A DNA stretch of 16,569 bases from JBQCEE01 sp051960575 (GCF_051960575.1 NZ_JBQCEE010000153.1:1-16569), one strand, 5' to 3'; shown: positions 7,601 through 16,267, counted from the first letter of the stretch. Translations and numbers: made by a program. Notes: a model not told the origin generated them from the sequence alone.

Positions 7601-9471
7601 AGCCACAGCAGCCGGAAGGCCTCGACCATGTTGGCGGCGGTGGTCTCGTCCAGGTCGACGCCGGCGGGCAGGCGCAGGCCGAAGTCGTAGATCCAGACGG
7701 TGTGGTCGTCGCCCGCAGTGCTGTCCGGCCCGCTCGCAAGCTTCGCGAGCGTGACCTCGTAGGGCCATTCGTCGAGCACCTCGATGCCGGTCTGGGCGAA
7801 GATCGGCAGCGCCTTCGCGAGCGACACGGCCTGGCCGGTGCGGAATACCTTGAGGCGGCGGTCGGCGGGCTCGTCCTCGTCCTCGGGCGTGTAGAGCTGG
7901 AAGCCGAGACCGTTCTCACGCGGCAGCGAGTCGAGCTTGCAGAGGTCCTGGACGCCGGTGGCCGGGCCGAAGTCCTCCTTGTACGCCTCGGGCAGCGCGT
8001 CCGCGTAGGTGCGCATGAGCCGGGTGGCCTCGTCGTCGCCGACCGCCTCGACCAGCAGGTCGCGCAGGTCGTCGCGCCACCGGCGGGTGGCCCTGCCGAC
8101 CTCGGCCTCGACGGCGGCGCGGTCGGGCTGCGGCGGCTGGGTGCCCGGCCGGATCGCGATCAGCAGCTGCATGCGGGCGAGGTCGAGCTCGACCAGGCGG
8201 TCGTCCGACCCGATGATCTCGCCCGGCCAGTAGCGCGAGATGACCTCGTGCACGCGGCGGCGGGTGTCCGGGCCGAAGCGGCCGGCCGGGAAGTAGACCA
8301 GCACGCTGACGAAGTCGCGGTTGAGGTGCACGCGGGCGAAGACGCCGACCGTGCCGCGTTCGGCGCGGTCGACGACGAGCTGCGCCAGCCGCAGCAGGTC
8401 GGCCGTCGGCGCCTCGAGCAGTTCGTCGCGCGGCAGGGTGCGCAGCGCGGCCAGCAACCGGCGTCCGGTGTGGCTGTCGGCGCGCACGCCCGAGCGCAGC
8501 AGGATCTCGGCGATGCGGCGGCGCACCACCGGCACCCGGCCGACCACGCCGTCCTCGGCGTTGGTGATGAGGCCGAGGAAGACGTGCAGGGTGTCCTCAC
8601 CGCGGCCGCCGCGGGGCGGCACCACGACGACGCAGTCGTAGTGGGCAGCGCGGCGCACCGTCGACACGAGCGGCGACTTGAAGATCAGCATCGGGGCGCC
8701 GGCGCGGTAGGCCGGCAGCAGCTCGATCGGCGAGATGCGGGCAGCACCCCGCAGCACGCCCTGCGTGTCGTCGTCCTCGTCGGTGCGGGCGTTCAGGTTG
8801 GCGAGCTCGTTGGCCGAGTACGACGCGTGCCCGAGGATCATGTAGTTGCCGTCGGCCAGCCAGCGCAGCAGCGCCCCGGCCTCCTCGCTGGTCTCGCGGT
8901 CGAACTGGCCGGGGTCGACGGTGAGCTCGTCGGCCAGCCGGCGGATCAGCTCGTACATCGCCGGGGCGTCCTCGACGGCGTGCAGCACGTCGAGCAGCAC
9001 CCGGGTGATGTTGCGGCGGATCAGGTCCTGCTGCACGTCGCTGGGCACGTGCTCGATCTCGAAGTGCATCCACGACTCGACCACCGCGCCGGCGGGCACG
9101 TCCGCGGCGTCGTCGATGTCGTGGATGCGGGTGAGCTCGCCGTCGGCGTCGCGGTCGACGACGATCTGCGGGTGCAGCACGCGGGTGACGCCGTGGCCCA
9201 TCCGCTCGAGCTCGACCCGCACCGAGTCGACGAGGTAGGGCGCGTCGGCGCTGACGATGTCGACGGCGGTGGTGTCGGCGTCCAGGTCGTGGACGGACAC
9301 GAAGGTCTCGTCCGCGGCACGGCGGCGCCCGGCGCGCAGGAAGTCCGACGCGAGACGCACGAGCACGTGCGTCGGCCGCCCGGGCAGTTGGCTGCCGGCA
9401 TGCGCCAGGAACCGTCGGGCGAAGGCCGCCCCGTCGACACCGGCGATGACCTCGCCGCGTACATCCGTCAT
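4630..9471 (-). CDS. gdh2: NAD-specific glutamate dehydrogenase, large (GDH2, ~180 kDa class)
   Basis: The enzyme catalyses NAD-dependent oxidative deamination of glutamate to 2-oxoglutarate and ammonia, the catabolic direction in amino-acid-using bacteria. The predicted product has 1613 residues, within the usual size of the actinobacterial class. A long N-terminal regulatory part (about 1-700) precedes the catalytic core. The core includes VPTGAKGGFV with the conserved Lys844, GVGDMSGDVFGNG at about 985-997, FDHRHIFLDPEPD soon after, and NGGIGTYVK at about 1099-1107. A helical C-terminal part follows. I chose the ATG at 9471 (MTDVRGEV) because the frame upstream loses family character; its ribosome binding site is weak (GAGGA, 14 nt away). 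The gene stands alone and diverges from malic enzyme across 180 bp. No frameshift is seen. Confidence 0.96.
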   Translation of the reverse strand: MTDVRGEVIAGVDGAAFARRFLAHAGSQLPGRPTHVLVRLASDFLRAGRRRAADETFVSVHDLDADTTAVDIVSADAPYLVDSVRVELERMGHGVTRVLHPQIVVDRDADGELTRIHDIDDAADVPAGAVVESWMHFEIEHVPSDVQQDLIRRNITRVLLDVLHAVEDAPAMYELIRRLADELTVDPGQFDRETSEEAGALLRWLADGNYMILGHASYSANELANLNARTDEDDDTQGVLRGAARISPIELLPAYRAGAPMLIFKSPLVSTVRRAAHYDCVVVVPPRGGRGEDTLHVFLGLITNAEDGVVGRVPVVRRRIAEILLRSGVRADSHTGRRLLAALRTLPRDELLEAPTADLLRLAQLVVDRAERGTVGVFARVHLNRDFVSVLVYFPAGRFGPDTRRRVHEVISRYWPGEIIGSDDRLVELDLARMQLLIAIRPGTQPPQPDRAAVEAEVGRATRRWRDDLRDLLVEAVGDDEATRLMRTYADALPEAYKEDFGPATGVQDLCKLDSLPRENGLGFQLYTPEDEDEPADRRLKVFRTGQAVSLAKALPIFAQTGIEVLDEWPYEVTLAKLASGPDSTAGDDHTVWIYDFGLRLPAGVDLDETTAANMVEAFRLLWLEQIEQDGFNALVVRGGLTWWQANLLRAYAKYLRQAGIPYSQGYIEQTLVENAGIARALVGLFEARFDPARENEAPIVSGAGGTVARVDAIEQLLADVASLDQDRILRSILALINATLRTNAYRTDPVPAGGAGTADDGQRRTALAFKLDPRLVPDLPAPRPRFEIWVYSKRVEGVHLRFGAVARGGLRWSDRREDFRTEILGLVKAQTVKNAVIVPTGAKGGFVAKQLPDPNLDREAWLAEGIACYRTFISCLLDLTDNYVTQTDGAQHVMPPPQVRRYDADDPYLVVAADKGTATFSDIANGIALDYGFWLGDAFASGGSVGYDHKAMGITARGAWESVKYHFRELGVDIQTEPFTVVGVGDMSGDVFGNGMLLSEQIRLVAAFDHRHIFLDPEPDVARSYAERRRLFDLPRSSWADYDRSLISAGGGVHPRTLKSIPITPQVAAALGLPAGITAMTPAELMRAILLAPVDLLWNGGIGTYVKASSETNAAVGDKANDAIRVNGSELRCKVVGEGGNLGCTQLGRVEFALRGGHINTDAIDNSAGVDTSDHEVNIKILLDRGVASGRITRDERNRLLEAVTDDVAAHVLRDNYGQNVLLGMARRINPAMISVHQRFMQELEAEGSLDRRLEFLPSDEEIAEREARGIGLCSPENSVLVAYSKITLTRQLEDSTLPDEAFFQRVLSRYFPPLIAERFADDLVNHPLAREITTTVVVNDMINRSGTTFVHRAVEETGSTPAEITRAYAVTREVFGLGELWADIESLDNKVPTAAQHAGYQEIRRLIDRATRWFVDVRFPITDILGEIERFRPTIAELSGDTTELLCGAEREVLFADTEKLVALGLPRELSLRISSLLSAFLLLDVVEIAATTGHDAAEVARLHYALSEEFCVDEMLTCITHLPRDDRWSTLARGAVRHDVYAALAAVTTAVLRTTADERLTARQRVDAWETANSERVGRARSTIRAALERETVDLATLSVALRVMRSLTA

Positions 9472-9651
9472 GGTCGTGCTACCCGTCCTCGTTGACGTCT
9501 CGCGCTCTACCCGCTGCACTTCCCAGCACCGGCCATCCTTCCACCGGAAGTCCCATCGGCAAGGGAACGGGCCGGTCGAGTTCCACAGCTGCGGAGCGCT
9601 CGGCACCCCCGTCGGTGGAGTTGACGGCGCAGGTCGAGCAGGATCGACCCC
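9472..9651. promoter_or_regulatory. Divergent control region between glutamate dehydrogenase and malic enzyme
   Basis: Toward malic enzyme, TTGACG (9492-9497) and TGCACT (9515-9520) are 17 bp apart and would give a leader of about 125 nt. A second TTGACG lies at 9621-9626 without a well-spaced -10. AGGA (9640-9643), 8 nt before the GTG, is the ribosome binding site. I found no convincing promoter toward glutamate dehydrogenase, only two GGGTAG motifs on that strand. No clear operator palindrome stands out. Confidence 0.35.
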
Positions 9652-11067
<1,416 letters not shown>

Positions 11068-11129
11068 CCCGTCTCGTCCATCCGGCTGGACGCGGCCGCC
11101 CGGCCGCCGACCCGGCAGGGGTGCGGACG

Positions 11130-12077
11130 ATGCGGTGGACGAGGGTGGCGGCGGCATCGGTCGCCGCGGTGACGGCGACGGCGGTGCTCGGCGCGTGCAC
11201 GGGATCGGATGGCTCGGCCGGGTCGTCGGTGAACGGGGCCGCCGCCACGGAGCCCGCCGTCGGACAGGCACCGCGCGGGACGGTCGACGGGGGCACCTCG
11301 TACTCGTCGGCCGGCGGCAGCAGCGCCGAGAGCGCCAGTGGCAAGCGCTCGACCGCCACGATGGCGCGGCTCGATCTCGGCGGCAGCAAGATCGTGCACG
11401 TCGACATGACCGTGGCGATCGCGCACGCGAGCGACGTCGCGGCCGCCGCGGACAAGGCGGGCGAGATCGCCACCCGCTACGGCGGTGAGGTCGACGGCGA
11501 CGACCGCGTTGCCGGTGCCCACGCGCACGCGACGGTGATCGTGCGCGTGCTGCCCGACAACCTGCAACAGGCGTTGCACAACCTGTCGGCGCTCGGGCAC
11601 GAGCAGTCGCGGTCGTCGTCCACGCAGGACGTCACCCAGCAGGTCGCGGACGTGAACAGCCGCGTCACGTCGCTCACTGCCGAGATCGCGACGCTGCAGG
11701 GGCTCTACGAGCGCCCGGGCCAGCCGCTCGACCAGGTGCTGCAGGTCGAGCAGACCCTCGCGCAGCGCCAGTCGGACCTCGAGTCGCTGCAGGCCCAGCA
11801 GCGGGCGCTGCAGCACGAGACCGACCTCGCCACGGTGACGCTCGACCTGGTCACCGCCACGAAGGCGGCGGTTGTCAGGCACCACCGCGACCGCACCGGG
11901 TTCGTCGGCGGGCTGCAGCGGGGGTGGGACGCGTTCGTCGCCGGCGCCTCGCACGTGGCGACGGCGGCGGGTGCGGTGCTGCCGTTCGTGGCGCTGCTGC
12001 TGGTGCTGGCCGGCGCCGCACGCCTGGCCGGGCTCAAGCGCCCGCGGCGGCGGCCGCCGACCCCTGCGGCGGAGTAG
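11130..12077 (+). CDS. DUF4349 domain lipoprotein with C-terminal membrane segment
   Basis: The 315-residue product begins with a signal peptide ending in lipobox LGAC, with Cys23 as the lipidated residue. A low-complexity Ser/Gly/Ala linker runs to about residue 75. DUF4349 follows: a beta-rich part (KIVHVDMTVAIAH, then ATVIVRVLPDNL), the typical QDVTQQVADVNSRVTSL stretch, and a coiled coil (DQVLQVEQTLAQRQSDLESLQ). A hydrophobic segment (AVLPFVALLLVLAGAARL) and a basic Arg/Pro tail end the protein, so it is probably held in the membrane at both ends. The ATG at 11130 has AGGGG 8 nt upstream, which decides the start. It lies 62 bp after malic enzyme and may be co-transcribed. Its function is unknown; some family members are linked to cell-envelope processes. 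Confidence 0.9.
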   Translation: MRWTRVAAASVAAVTATAVLGACTGSDGSAGSSVNGAAATEPAVGQAPRGTVDGGTSYSSAGGSSAESASGKRSTATMARLDLGGSKIVHVDMTVAIAHASDVAAAADKAGEIATRYGGEVDGDDRVAGAHAHATVIVRVLPDNLQQALHNLSALGHEQSRSSSTQDVTQQVADVNSRVTSLTAEIATLQGLYERPGQPLDQVLQVEQTLAQRQSDLESLQAQQRALQHETDLATVTLDLVTATKAAVVRHHRDRTGFVGGLQRGWDAFVAGASHVATAAGAVLPFVALLLVLAGAARLAGLKRPRRRPPTPAAE

Positions 12078-12083
12078 CCGCCG

Positions 12084-12135
12084 TGATCGACACCCGTCCA
12101 CGCCGCCCCCAGGTGGCTCGGACGGGTGTTGATCA
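12084..12135. terminator. Bidirectional hairpin between convergent genes
   Basis: A 16-bp stem with one G-U pair joins 12084-12099 (core ACACCCGTCC) to 12120-12135 (core GGACGGGTGT) across a 20-nt loop. It begins 7 bp after the DUF4349 stop. Its right arm overlaps the stop of the small minus-strand ORF, so it could serve both directions. There is no T tract. Confidence 0.7.
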
Positions 12136-12243
12136 ACGCGCGGGCGGCGTCTGCACCGGCGGTGTCGGCTGCGTGCGCTCGGCGAGGCGCGTGCGCCGCG
12201 GGTTGGCGACGCTGGTGGGCCGTGGTGCGGCGGTGCTGCTCAT
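12133..12243 (-). CDS. 36-residue basic proline-rich peptide (unrecognised)
   Basis: This short ORF begins MSSTAAPRPTSVANPRRTR and ends PPVQTPPAR. It is rich in Pro, Arg and Thr, has no hydrophobic segment, and is probably disordered. The support is its ribosome binding site: GGAGGGG (12251-12257 on the plus strand) sits 7 nt from the ATG, one of the best in the window. Its stop lies inside the terminator hairpin. It starts 72 bp after the end of the aromatic aminotransferase gene on the same strand, so it could be the last gene of that operon or have its own promoter. I do not recognise a family. It could be a spurious ORF, but the signals around it argue for translation. Confidence 0.5.
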   Translation of the reverse strand: MSSTAAPRPTSVANPRRTRLAERTQPTPPVQTPPAR

Positions 12244-12315
12244 CCGTGATCCCCTCCGATGACGACATCGGTTGGAACGAGCGTGCCCGCGCCGGGTTAC
12301 CGCGACGTGTCCGGA

Positions 12316-13389
12316 TCACACCGCGCCGGTGACGACCGGACGGAGCTCGGCGGTCGCCGCCAGCAGCCGCTCGTTCTCGTCGCGGGTGCCGATCGTGACG
12401 CGGGCACCGACGCCGGCGAAGGCCCGGACGATCAGCCCCCGTGCCTCGCAGCCCGCGGCGAAGTCGGCCGTTGCGTCGCCCAGCGGGAACCAGACGAAAT
12501 TCGCCTCCGTCGGCGGGATCTCCCAGCCCTGCGCACGCAACGCGTCGGCCACGCGCGTGCGCTCGGCGACGAGCTCGTCGACCCGCTCGAGCAGTTCCTT
12601 CTCGGCGGCGGGCTCGAGCGAGGCGAGCGCGGCCTCCTGCGCCACGGTCGTCACCGCGAACGGCACCTGCGTCTGCCGCAGCGCGGCCGCCAGCGCGGGG
12701 TCGGCGGCGACGGCGTAGCCGACGCGCAGGCCGGCCAGCCCGTAGGCCTTCGAGAACGTGCGCAGCACGACCAGGTTCGGGTGCGCGTCGAGCAGGGTCA
12801 GGCCGTCGGGCACGGCGTTGTCGCGGACGAACTCGCGGTAGGCCTCGTCCAGGCAGACGACCACGTCCTCGGGCACGGCCCGCAGGAAGCGCAGCAGCTC
12901 GTCGCGGTGCACGACCGTGCCGGTGGGGTTGTTCGGGTTGCAGACGAAGACCAGGCGGGTCTTGCCGGTGATGCGGGCCGCCATCTCGTCCAGGTCGTGC
13001 GTGTGGTCGTGCAGCGGCACCTGCACCGACGACGCACCGCTGACCGCGGCGATGATCGGGTACGCCTCGAACGACCGCCAGGCGTAGACCACCTCGTCGT
13101 CGGCGTCGGCGACCGCCTGCACCAGCTGCGTGCACAGCGAGACCGATCCGCAGCCGATCGCGACCTGCGCGGCGTCGACCCCCGCCCGCGCGGCGATGGC
13201 GTCCGTGAGCGCCGTCGACGCGTTGTCGGGGTAGCGGTTCATGCCCGCCGCCGCGGCGGTGATGCGCTCGAGCACCGACGGCAGCGGCGGGTACGGCACC
13301 TCGTTGCTGGCCAGCTTGATCGCGCCGGGCACCGTTCGTCCGGGCACGTAGGACGGGAGGGTGCTCAGCACCGGGCGCAGTCTCACCAC
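12316..13389 (-). CDS. pat: Aromatic amino acid (HisC-like) aminotransferase
   Basis: This PLP-dependent class I/II aminotransferase has 357 residues. Its start, RLRPVLSTLPSYVPGRTVPG and then KLASNE, closely resembles mycobacterial HisC2/Pat (Rv3772), and the match continues through VAIGCGSVSLC, NPNNPTGTVV (151-160), DEAY (181-184) and RTFSKAYGLAGLRVGY with PLP-binding Lys214. Pat enzymes transaminate phenylalanine and tyrosine to aryl-pyruvates rather than working mainly on histidinol phosphate. The gene is 9 bp downstream of hpd, whose substrate is the keto acid of tyrosine, and no histidine genes are near. Both facts favour the aromatic function. The GTG start at 13389 has AGGA 7 nt upstream; a second GTG follows directly. 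Histidinol-phosphate activity remains possible. Confidence 0.92.
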   Translation of the reverse strand: MVRLRPVLSTLPSYVPGRTVPGAIKLASNEVPYPPLPSVLERITAAAAGMNRYPDNASTALTDAIAARAGVDAAQVAIGCGSVSLCTQLVQAVADADDEVVYAWRSFEAYPIIAAVSGASSVQVPLHDHTHDLDEMAARITGKTRLVFVCNPNNPTGTVVHRDELLRFLRAVPEDVVVCLDEAYREFVRDNAVPDGLTLLDAHPNLVVLRTFSKAYGLAGLRVGYAVAADPALAAALRQTQVPFAVTTVAQEAALASLEPAAEKELLERVDELVAERTRVADALRAQGWEIPPTEANFVWFPLGDATADFAAGCEARGLIVRAFAGVGARVTIGTRDENERLLAATAELRPVVTGAV

Positions 13390-13398
13390 GCTGGAATC

Positions 13399-14589
13399 CT
13401 AGAGATTCCCGCGCTTGTCCTGCTCGCGCTCGATCGCCTCGAAGAGGGCCTTGAAGTTGCCCTTGCCGAAGCCGAGCGAGCCGTGCCGCTCGATGAGCTC
13501 GAAGAAGACGGTCGGACGGTCGCCGACGGGCTTGGTGAAGATCTGCAGCAGGTAGCCGTCCTCGTCGCGGTCGACCAGGATGCGTCGCTCGCGCAGCTGC
13601 TCGATCGGCACCCGCACGTGGCCGATGCGGGCGCGCAGCTCGGGGTCGTCGTAGTACGAGTCGGGGGTGTCGAGGAACTCGATGCCGCGGGCGCGCATCT
13701 CGTCGGTGGTGCGCAGGATGTCGTTGGTGGCCAGCGCGATGTGCTGCACCCCGGGGCCGCCGTAGAACTCGAGGAACTCGTCGATCTGCGACTTCTTCTT
13801 GGCGATCGCCGGCTCGTTGAGCGGGAACTTCACCCGGTGGTTGCCGTTCGCGACGACCTTGCTCATGAGCGCGCTGTAGTCGGTGGCGATGTCGTCGCCG
13901 ACGAACTCGGCCATGTTGGTGAAGCCCATGACGCGGCGGTAGAACTCGACCCACTCGTCCATGTGGCCGAGCTCGACGTTGCCGACGCAGTGGTCGACGG
14001 CCTGGAACAGCCGCTGCTCGACCATCGCCGGCGCCGTGCGCGCGACCCAGCCGGGCAGGTAGGGGCCGCGGTAGCGCGAGCGGTCGACGAGGGTGTGCCG
14101 GGTCTGCCCGTAGGCGGCGATCGCGGCCACGCGCACCGTGCCGTGCTCGTCGCTGACGTCGTGCGGCTCGTCCAGGATCGTCGCGCCCTGCTCGCGCGCG
14201 TGGGCGATGCAGCGGTCGACGTCGGGCACCTCGAGCGGCAGGTCGATGACGCCGTCGCCGTGTGCGCGGTGGTGGTCGGCGAGCGACGATGCCGGGTCGA
14301 CGGCGCCGAGGACGACGAAGCGGGCCGAGCCCGCGCGCAGCACGAAGCCCTTGTGATCGCGGTTGCCGGTCTCGGGGCCGGTGTAGGCGACGAGCTCCAT
14401 GCCGAACGCCGAGCGGTAGAACTGGGCGCTCTGCGTGGCGTTGCCGGCGACGAAGACCACCGCGTCCAGCGCGGTCACGGGGAACGGGTCGGTGCGCTCG
14501 TCGTGGTCGACCAGGCCGACCAGCTGCCGCAGCCGCTCGACGGTCAACTGGGCCTCGCGCTCTTCGGGGGTGAGTTCGACGGAGGTCAT
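13399..14589 (-). CDS. hpd: 4-Hydroxyphenylpyruvate dioxygenase
   Basis: This Fe(II) dioxygenase turns 4-hydroxyphenylpyruvate into homogentisate, the second step of tyrosine breakdown. The product has 396 residues, typical of actinobacterial HPPD, with two vicinal-oxygen-chelate halves. The iron ligands of the C-terminal half are visible: His200 in AVDHCVGNV, His283 in VQHIALATND and Glu364 in FFELIERHG. Also conserved are FPLNEPA and the C-terminal GFGKGNFKALFEAIEREQ. The ATG at 14589 (MTSVELTP) gives the expected length; its ribosome binding site is weak. It is co-transcribed with pat (9-bp gap). No homogentisate dioxygenase gene is in view, so homogentisate could go to full catabolism elsewhere or to a melanin-like pigment. 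Confidence 0.96.
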   Translation of the reverse strand: MTSVELTPEEREAQLTVERLRQLVGLVDHDERTDPFPVTALDAVVFVAGNATQSAQFYRSAFGMELVAYTGPETGNRDHKGFVLRAGSARFVVLGAVDPASSLADHHRAHGDGVIDLPLEVPDVDRCIAHAREQGATILDEPHDVSDEHGTVRVAAIAAYGQTRHTLVDRSRYRGPYLPGWVARTAPAMVEQRLFQAVDHCVGNVELGHMDEWVEFYRRVMGFTNMAEFVGDDIATDYSALMSKVVANGNHRVKFPLNEPAIAKKKSQIDEFLEFYGGPGVQHIALATNDILRTTDEMRARGIEFLDTPDSYYDDPELRARIGHVRVPIEQLRERRILVDRDEDGYLLQIFTKPVGDRPTVFFELIERHGSLGFGKGNFKALFEAIEREQDKRGNL

Positions 14590-14649
14590 GACAGCGAGCC
14601 TGCGCCCGCCGTCGCCCACTGGGCAACTCGTCCGGTGCCAAGTGATCCG

Positions 14650-14678
14650 ATTGCACAGATTGAGCAGCGTGAATCCAA
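14650..14678 (-). promoter_or_regulatory. Promoter of the hpd-pat operon
   Basis: On the minus strand, TTGGAT (14673-14678) and TGCAAT (14650-14655) are 17 bp apart. Transcription would start near 14643, giving a leader of about 54 nt. The -10 lies inside one of the repeated 9-mers of this region, so a protein bound there would occlude it. Confidence 0.45.
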
Positions 14679-14687
14679 CAGTACTGT
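14660..14687 (+). promoter_or_regulatory. Promoter of the sulfatase gene, overlapping the hpd promoter
   Basis: TTGAGC (14660-14665) and TACTGT (14682-14687) are 16 bp apart and would start transcription near 14694, about 77 nt before the chosen GTG. It overlaps the hpd promoter face to face, so the two operons may compete or share a regulator. Confidence 0.4.
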
Positions 14688-14770
14688 GCAGCTTGCCCAG
14701 TCGAGCCGTGCGCATGAGAGCGCGGCGTGAGCACCGCGCGGGCACAGGCGTCGATTGCGATGATCTCGGC

Positions 14771-16267
14771 GTGCTCCGCCGCTCGCGTGTCGTCCCCATG
14801 CTGGTCGCGGCGCTCGGGTGCCTGCTGCTGGCGGCCTGCACCACACCGGCCAAGGAGCCGCACCGTGACGACCGGCGGCTGGTGCAGTTCACCGGGCGTC
14901 CGAACATCGTCTTCGTCCTGGCCGACGACCTGTCCACGAACCTGCTGCCGTTCATGCCCCACGTGCAGGCGCTGGCACGCGAGGGCGCGAGCTTCTCGAA
15001 CTACTTCGTCGTCGACTCGCTGTGCTGCCCGTCGCGCGCCGCCATCTTCACCGGGCAGTACCCGCACGACGACGGCGTCTTCACCAATGCCGGCGCCGAC
15101 GGCGGTGTGCGCGCGTTCGACCACTTCGGCGGTCCGGCCAAGAACTACGGGCTCGCACTGCACCGGGCGGGCTACTTCACCGGGATGCTCGGCAAGTACC
15201 TGAACCGGTACGACACCCGCAGCCCGCTGCCACCCGGCTGGGACGACTGGTGGGTCAGCGGCTACGGCTACTACCAGTACGGCTACGCGGTGAACGACAA
15301 CGGCCACTCGACGACGGTCGGCTACCAGCCTTCCGACTACCTCGGGACGAGACTGGCGGGCCAGGCGACCTCGTTCGTGCGCTCGGCGGTGGCGACCGGC
15401 AAGCCCTTCGCCGTCGAGGTCGCGCCGTTCTCGCCGCACTGGCCGTACGTCGCCGCACCGCAGGACGTGGGCACCTTTCCGGGGATCACCGTGCCGCGCA
15501 CACCGGCGTACGGCGTGACGCCGCAGCACGCGCCCAAGTGGCTCGCCGGCATCCCGCCGCTGACGGCACACGACGGCCGGCACTTCGACGATGCCTTCCG
15601 CAAGCGTGTCGAGTCGGTGCAGGAGGTCGACCGCACGGTCGGCCAGTTGCAACAGGCGTTGCAACAGCAAGGGGTGCTGCAGAACACCTACTTCGTCTTC
15701 AGCTCCGACAACGGCTACCACATGGGCGACTACCGGCTGCGCGTCGGCAAGCAGACCGCCTTCGACACCGACACGCACGTGCCGTTGATCATCGCCGGCC
15801 CGGGCATCCGGCCGGGCAGCACGATCGACGCCGTCACCCAGAGCATCGACCTGGCGCCCACCTTCGCCGCGTGGGCGCACACGACGCTGCCGACCGACCC
15901 CGACGGCATCGACCTCGGCCCGCTCTTGACCGGCCGCGTCCCATCGGCGGCCTGGCCGCAGCAGGCCGCGCTCGTCGAGCACCACGGCCAGCAGGTGAAG
16001 GACGATCCCGACCACCAGGTCGTGCTCGAAGGGCGCCCGCCGAGCTACGAGGCGCTGCGCACCAAGGACGCCCTCTACGTCGAGTACGTCGACGGCGAGC
16101 GCGAGTACTACGACCTGCGGCACGACCCGTTCGAGACCGACAACCTGGCCGGCTCGTCGAGTCCCGCCGTCCGGGCCACGGTCGCGCGGCTCTCGGCCTG
16201 GCTGCACCGCCTCGAGACGTGCCACGGCCACGCCGCCTGCCTCGCCGCCGACCGCGCCGCCGCCTGA
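14771..16267 (+). CDS. Sulfatase lipoprotein, N-acetylglucosamine-6-sulfatase-like
   Basis: This exported sulfate-ester hydrolase has 498 residues from the GTG at 14771. That start gives a basic n-region (MLRRSR), a hydrophobic core and the lipobox LAAC with Cys23, so the enzyme is probably anchored outside the membrane. Asp52 and Asp53 in FVLADDLS bind the metal. The maturation motif is C-C-P-S-R (85-89), where Cys85 becomes formylglycine. TGQYPHDDGVFTN, GMLGKYLNRY, FSSDNGYHMGDYRL and HVPLIIAGPGI follow. The pattern is closest to the GlcNAc-6-sulfatase group of the arylsulfatase superfamily; the natural substrate is unknown. No ribosome binding site marks the start. ATG at 14714 (longer) and ATG at 14798 (no n-region) are alternatives. 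Confidence 0.92.
   Translation: MLRRSRVVPMLVAALGCLLLAACTTPAKEPHRDDRRLVQFTGRPNIVFVLADDLSTNLLPFMPHVQALAREGASFSNYFVVDSLCCPSRAAIFTGQYPHDDGVFTNAGADGGVRAFDHFGGPAKNYGLALHRAGYFTGMLGKYLNRYDTRSPLPPGWDDWWVSGYGYYQYGYAVNDNGHSTTVGYQPSDYLGTRLAGQATSFVRSAVATGKPFAVEVAPFSPHWPYVAAPQDVGTFPGITVPRTPAYGVTPQHAPKWLAGIPPLTAHDGRHFDDAFRKRVESVQEVDRTVGQLQQALQQQGVLQNTYFVFSSDNGYHMGDYRLRVGKQTAFDTDTHVPLIIAGPGIRPGSTIDAVTQSIDLAPTFAAWAHTTLPTDPDGIDLGPLLTGRVPSAAWPQQAALVEHHGQQVKDDPDHQVVLEGRPPSYEALRTKDALYVEYVDGEREYYDLRHDPFETDNLAGSSSPAVRATVARLSAWLHRLETCHGHAACLAADRAAA

Larger units (their letters stand above)
14619..14700. repeat. Repeated NTTGNNCAG 9-mers, candidate operators
   Basis: The motif occurs as ATTGCACAG (14650-14658), directly abutting ATTGAGCAG (14659-14667), then as CTTGCCCAG (14692-14700), and on the minus strand as GTTGCCCAG (14619-14627). 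The outer two make an 8-bp inverted repeat. TGCACAG (14652-14658) and CTGTGCA (14684-14690) make another inverted repeat inside. The sites lie between divergent genes. AsnC/Lrp-type regulators often control tyrosine catabolism genes, but the regulator here is unknown and no regulator gene is adjacent. Confidence 0.5.

Noticed and set aside
5758..9495. A 1245-codon open frame on the plus strand opposite glutamate dehydrogenase
   Set aside because: It mirrors the minus-strand gene, has the low-complexity Val/Asp/Gly/Arg-rich composition typical of antisense frames in very GC-rich DNA, and shows no domain. The minus-strand frame has clear GDH2 motifs.
12316..13389. Calling the aminotransferase hisC of histidine biosynthesis
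   Set aside because: No histidine genes are adjacent, while hpd is 9 bp upstream and the N-terminal sequence matches the HisC2/Pat type.
12259..14730. An 823-codon plus-strand open frame opposite pat and hpd
   Set aside because: It is an antisense shadow without recognisable domains, and the opposite strand encodes two complete conserved enzymes.
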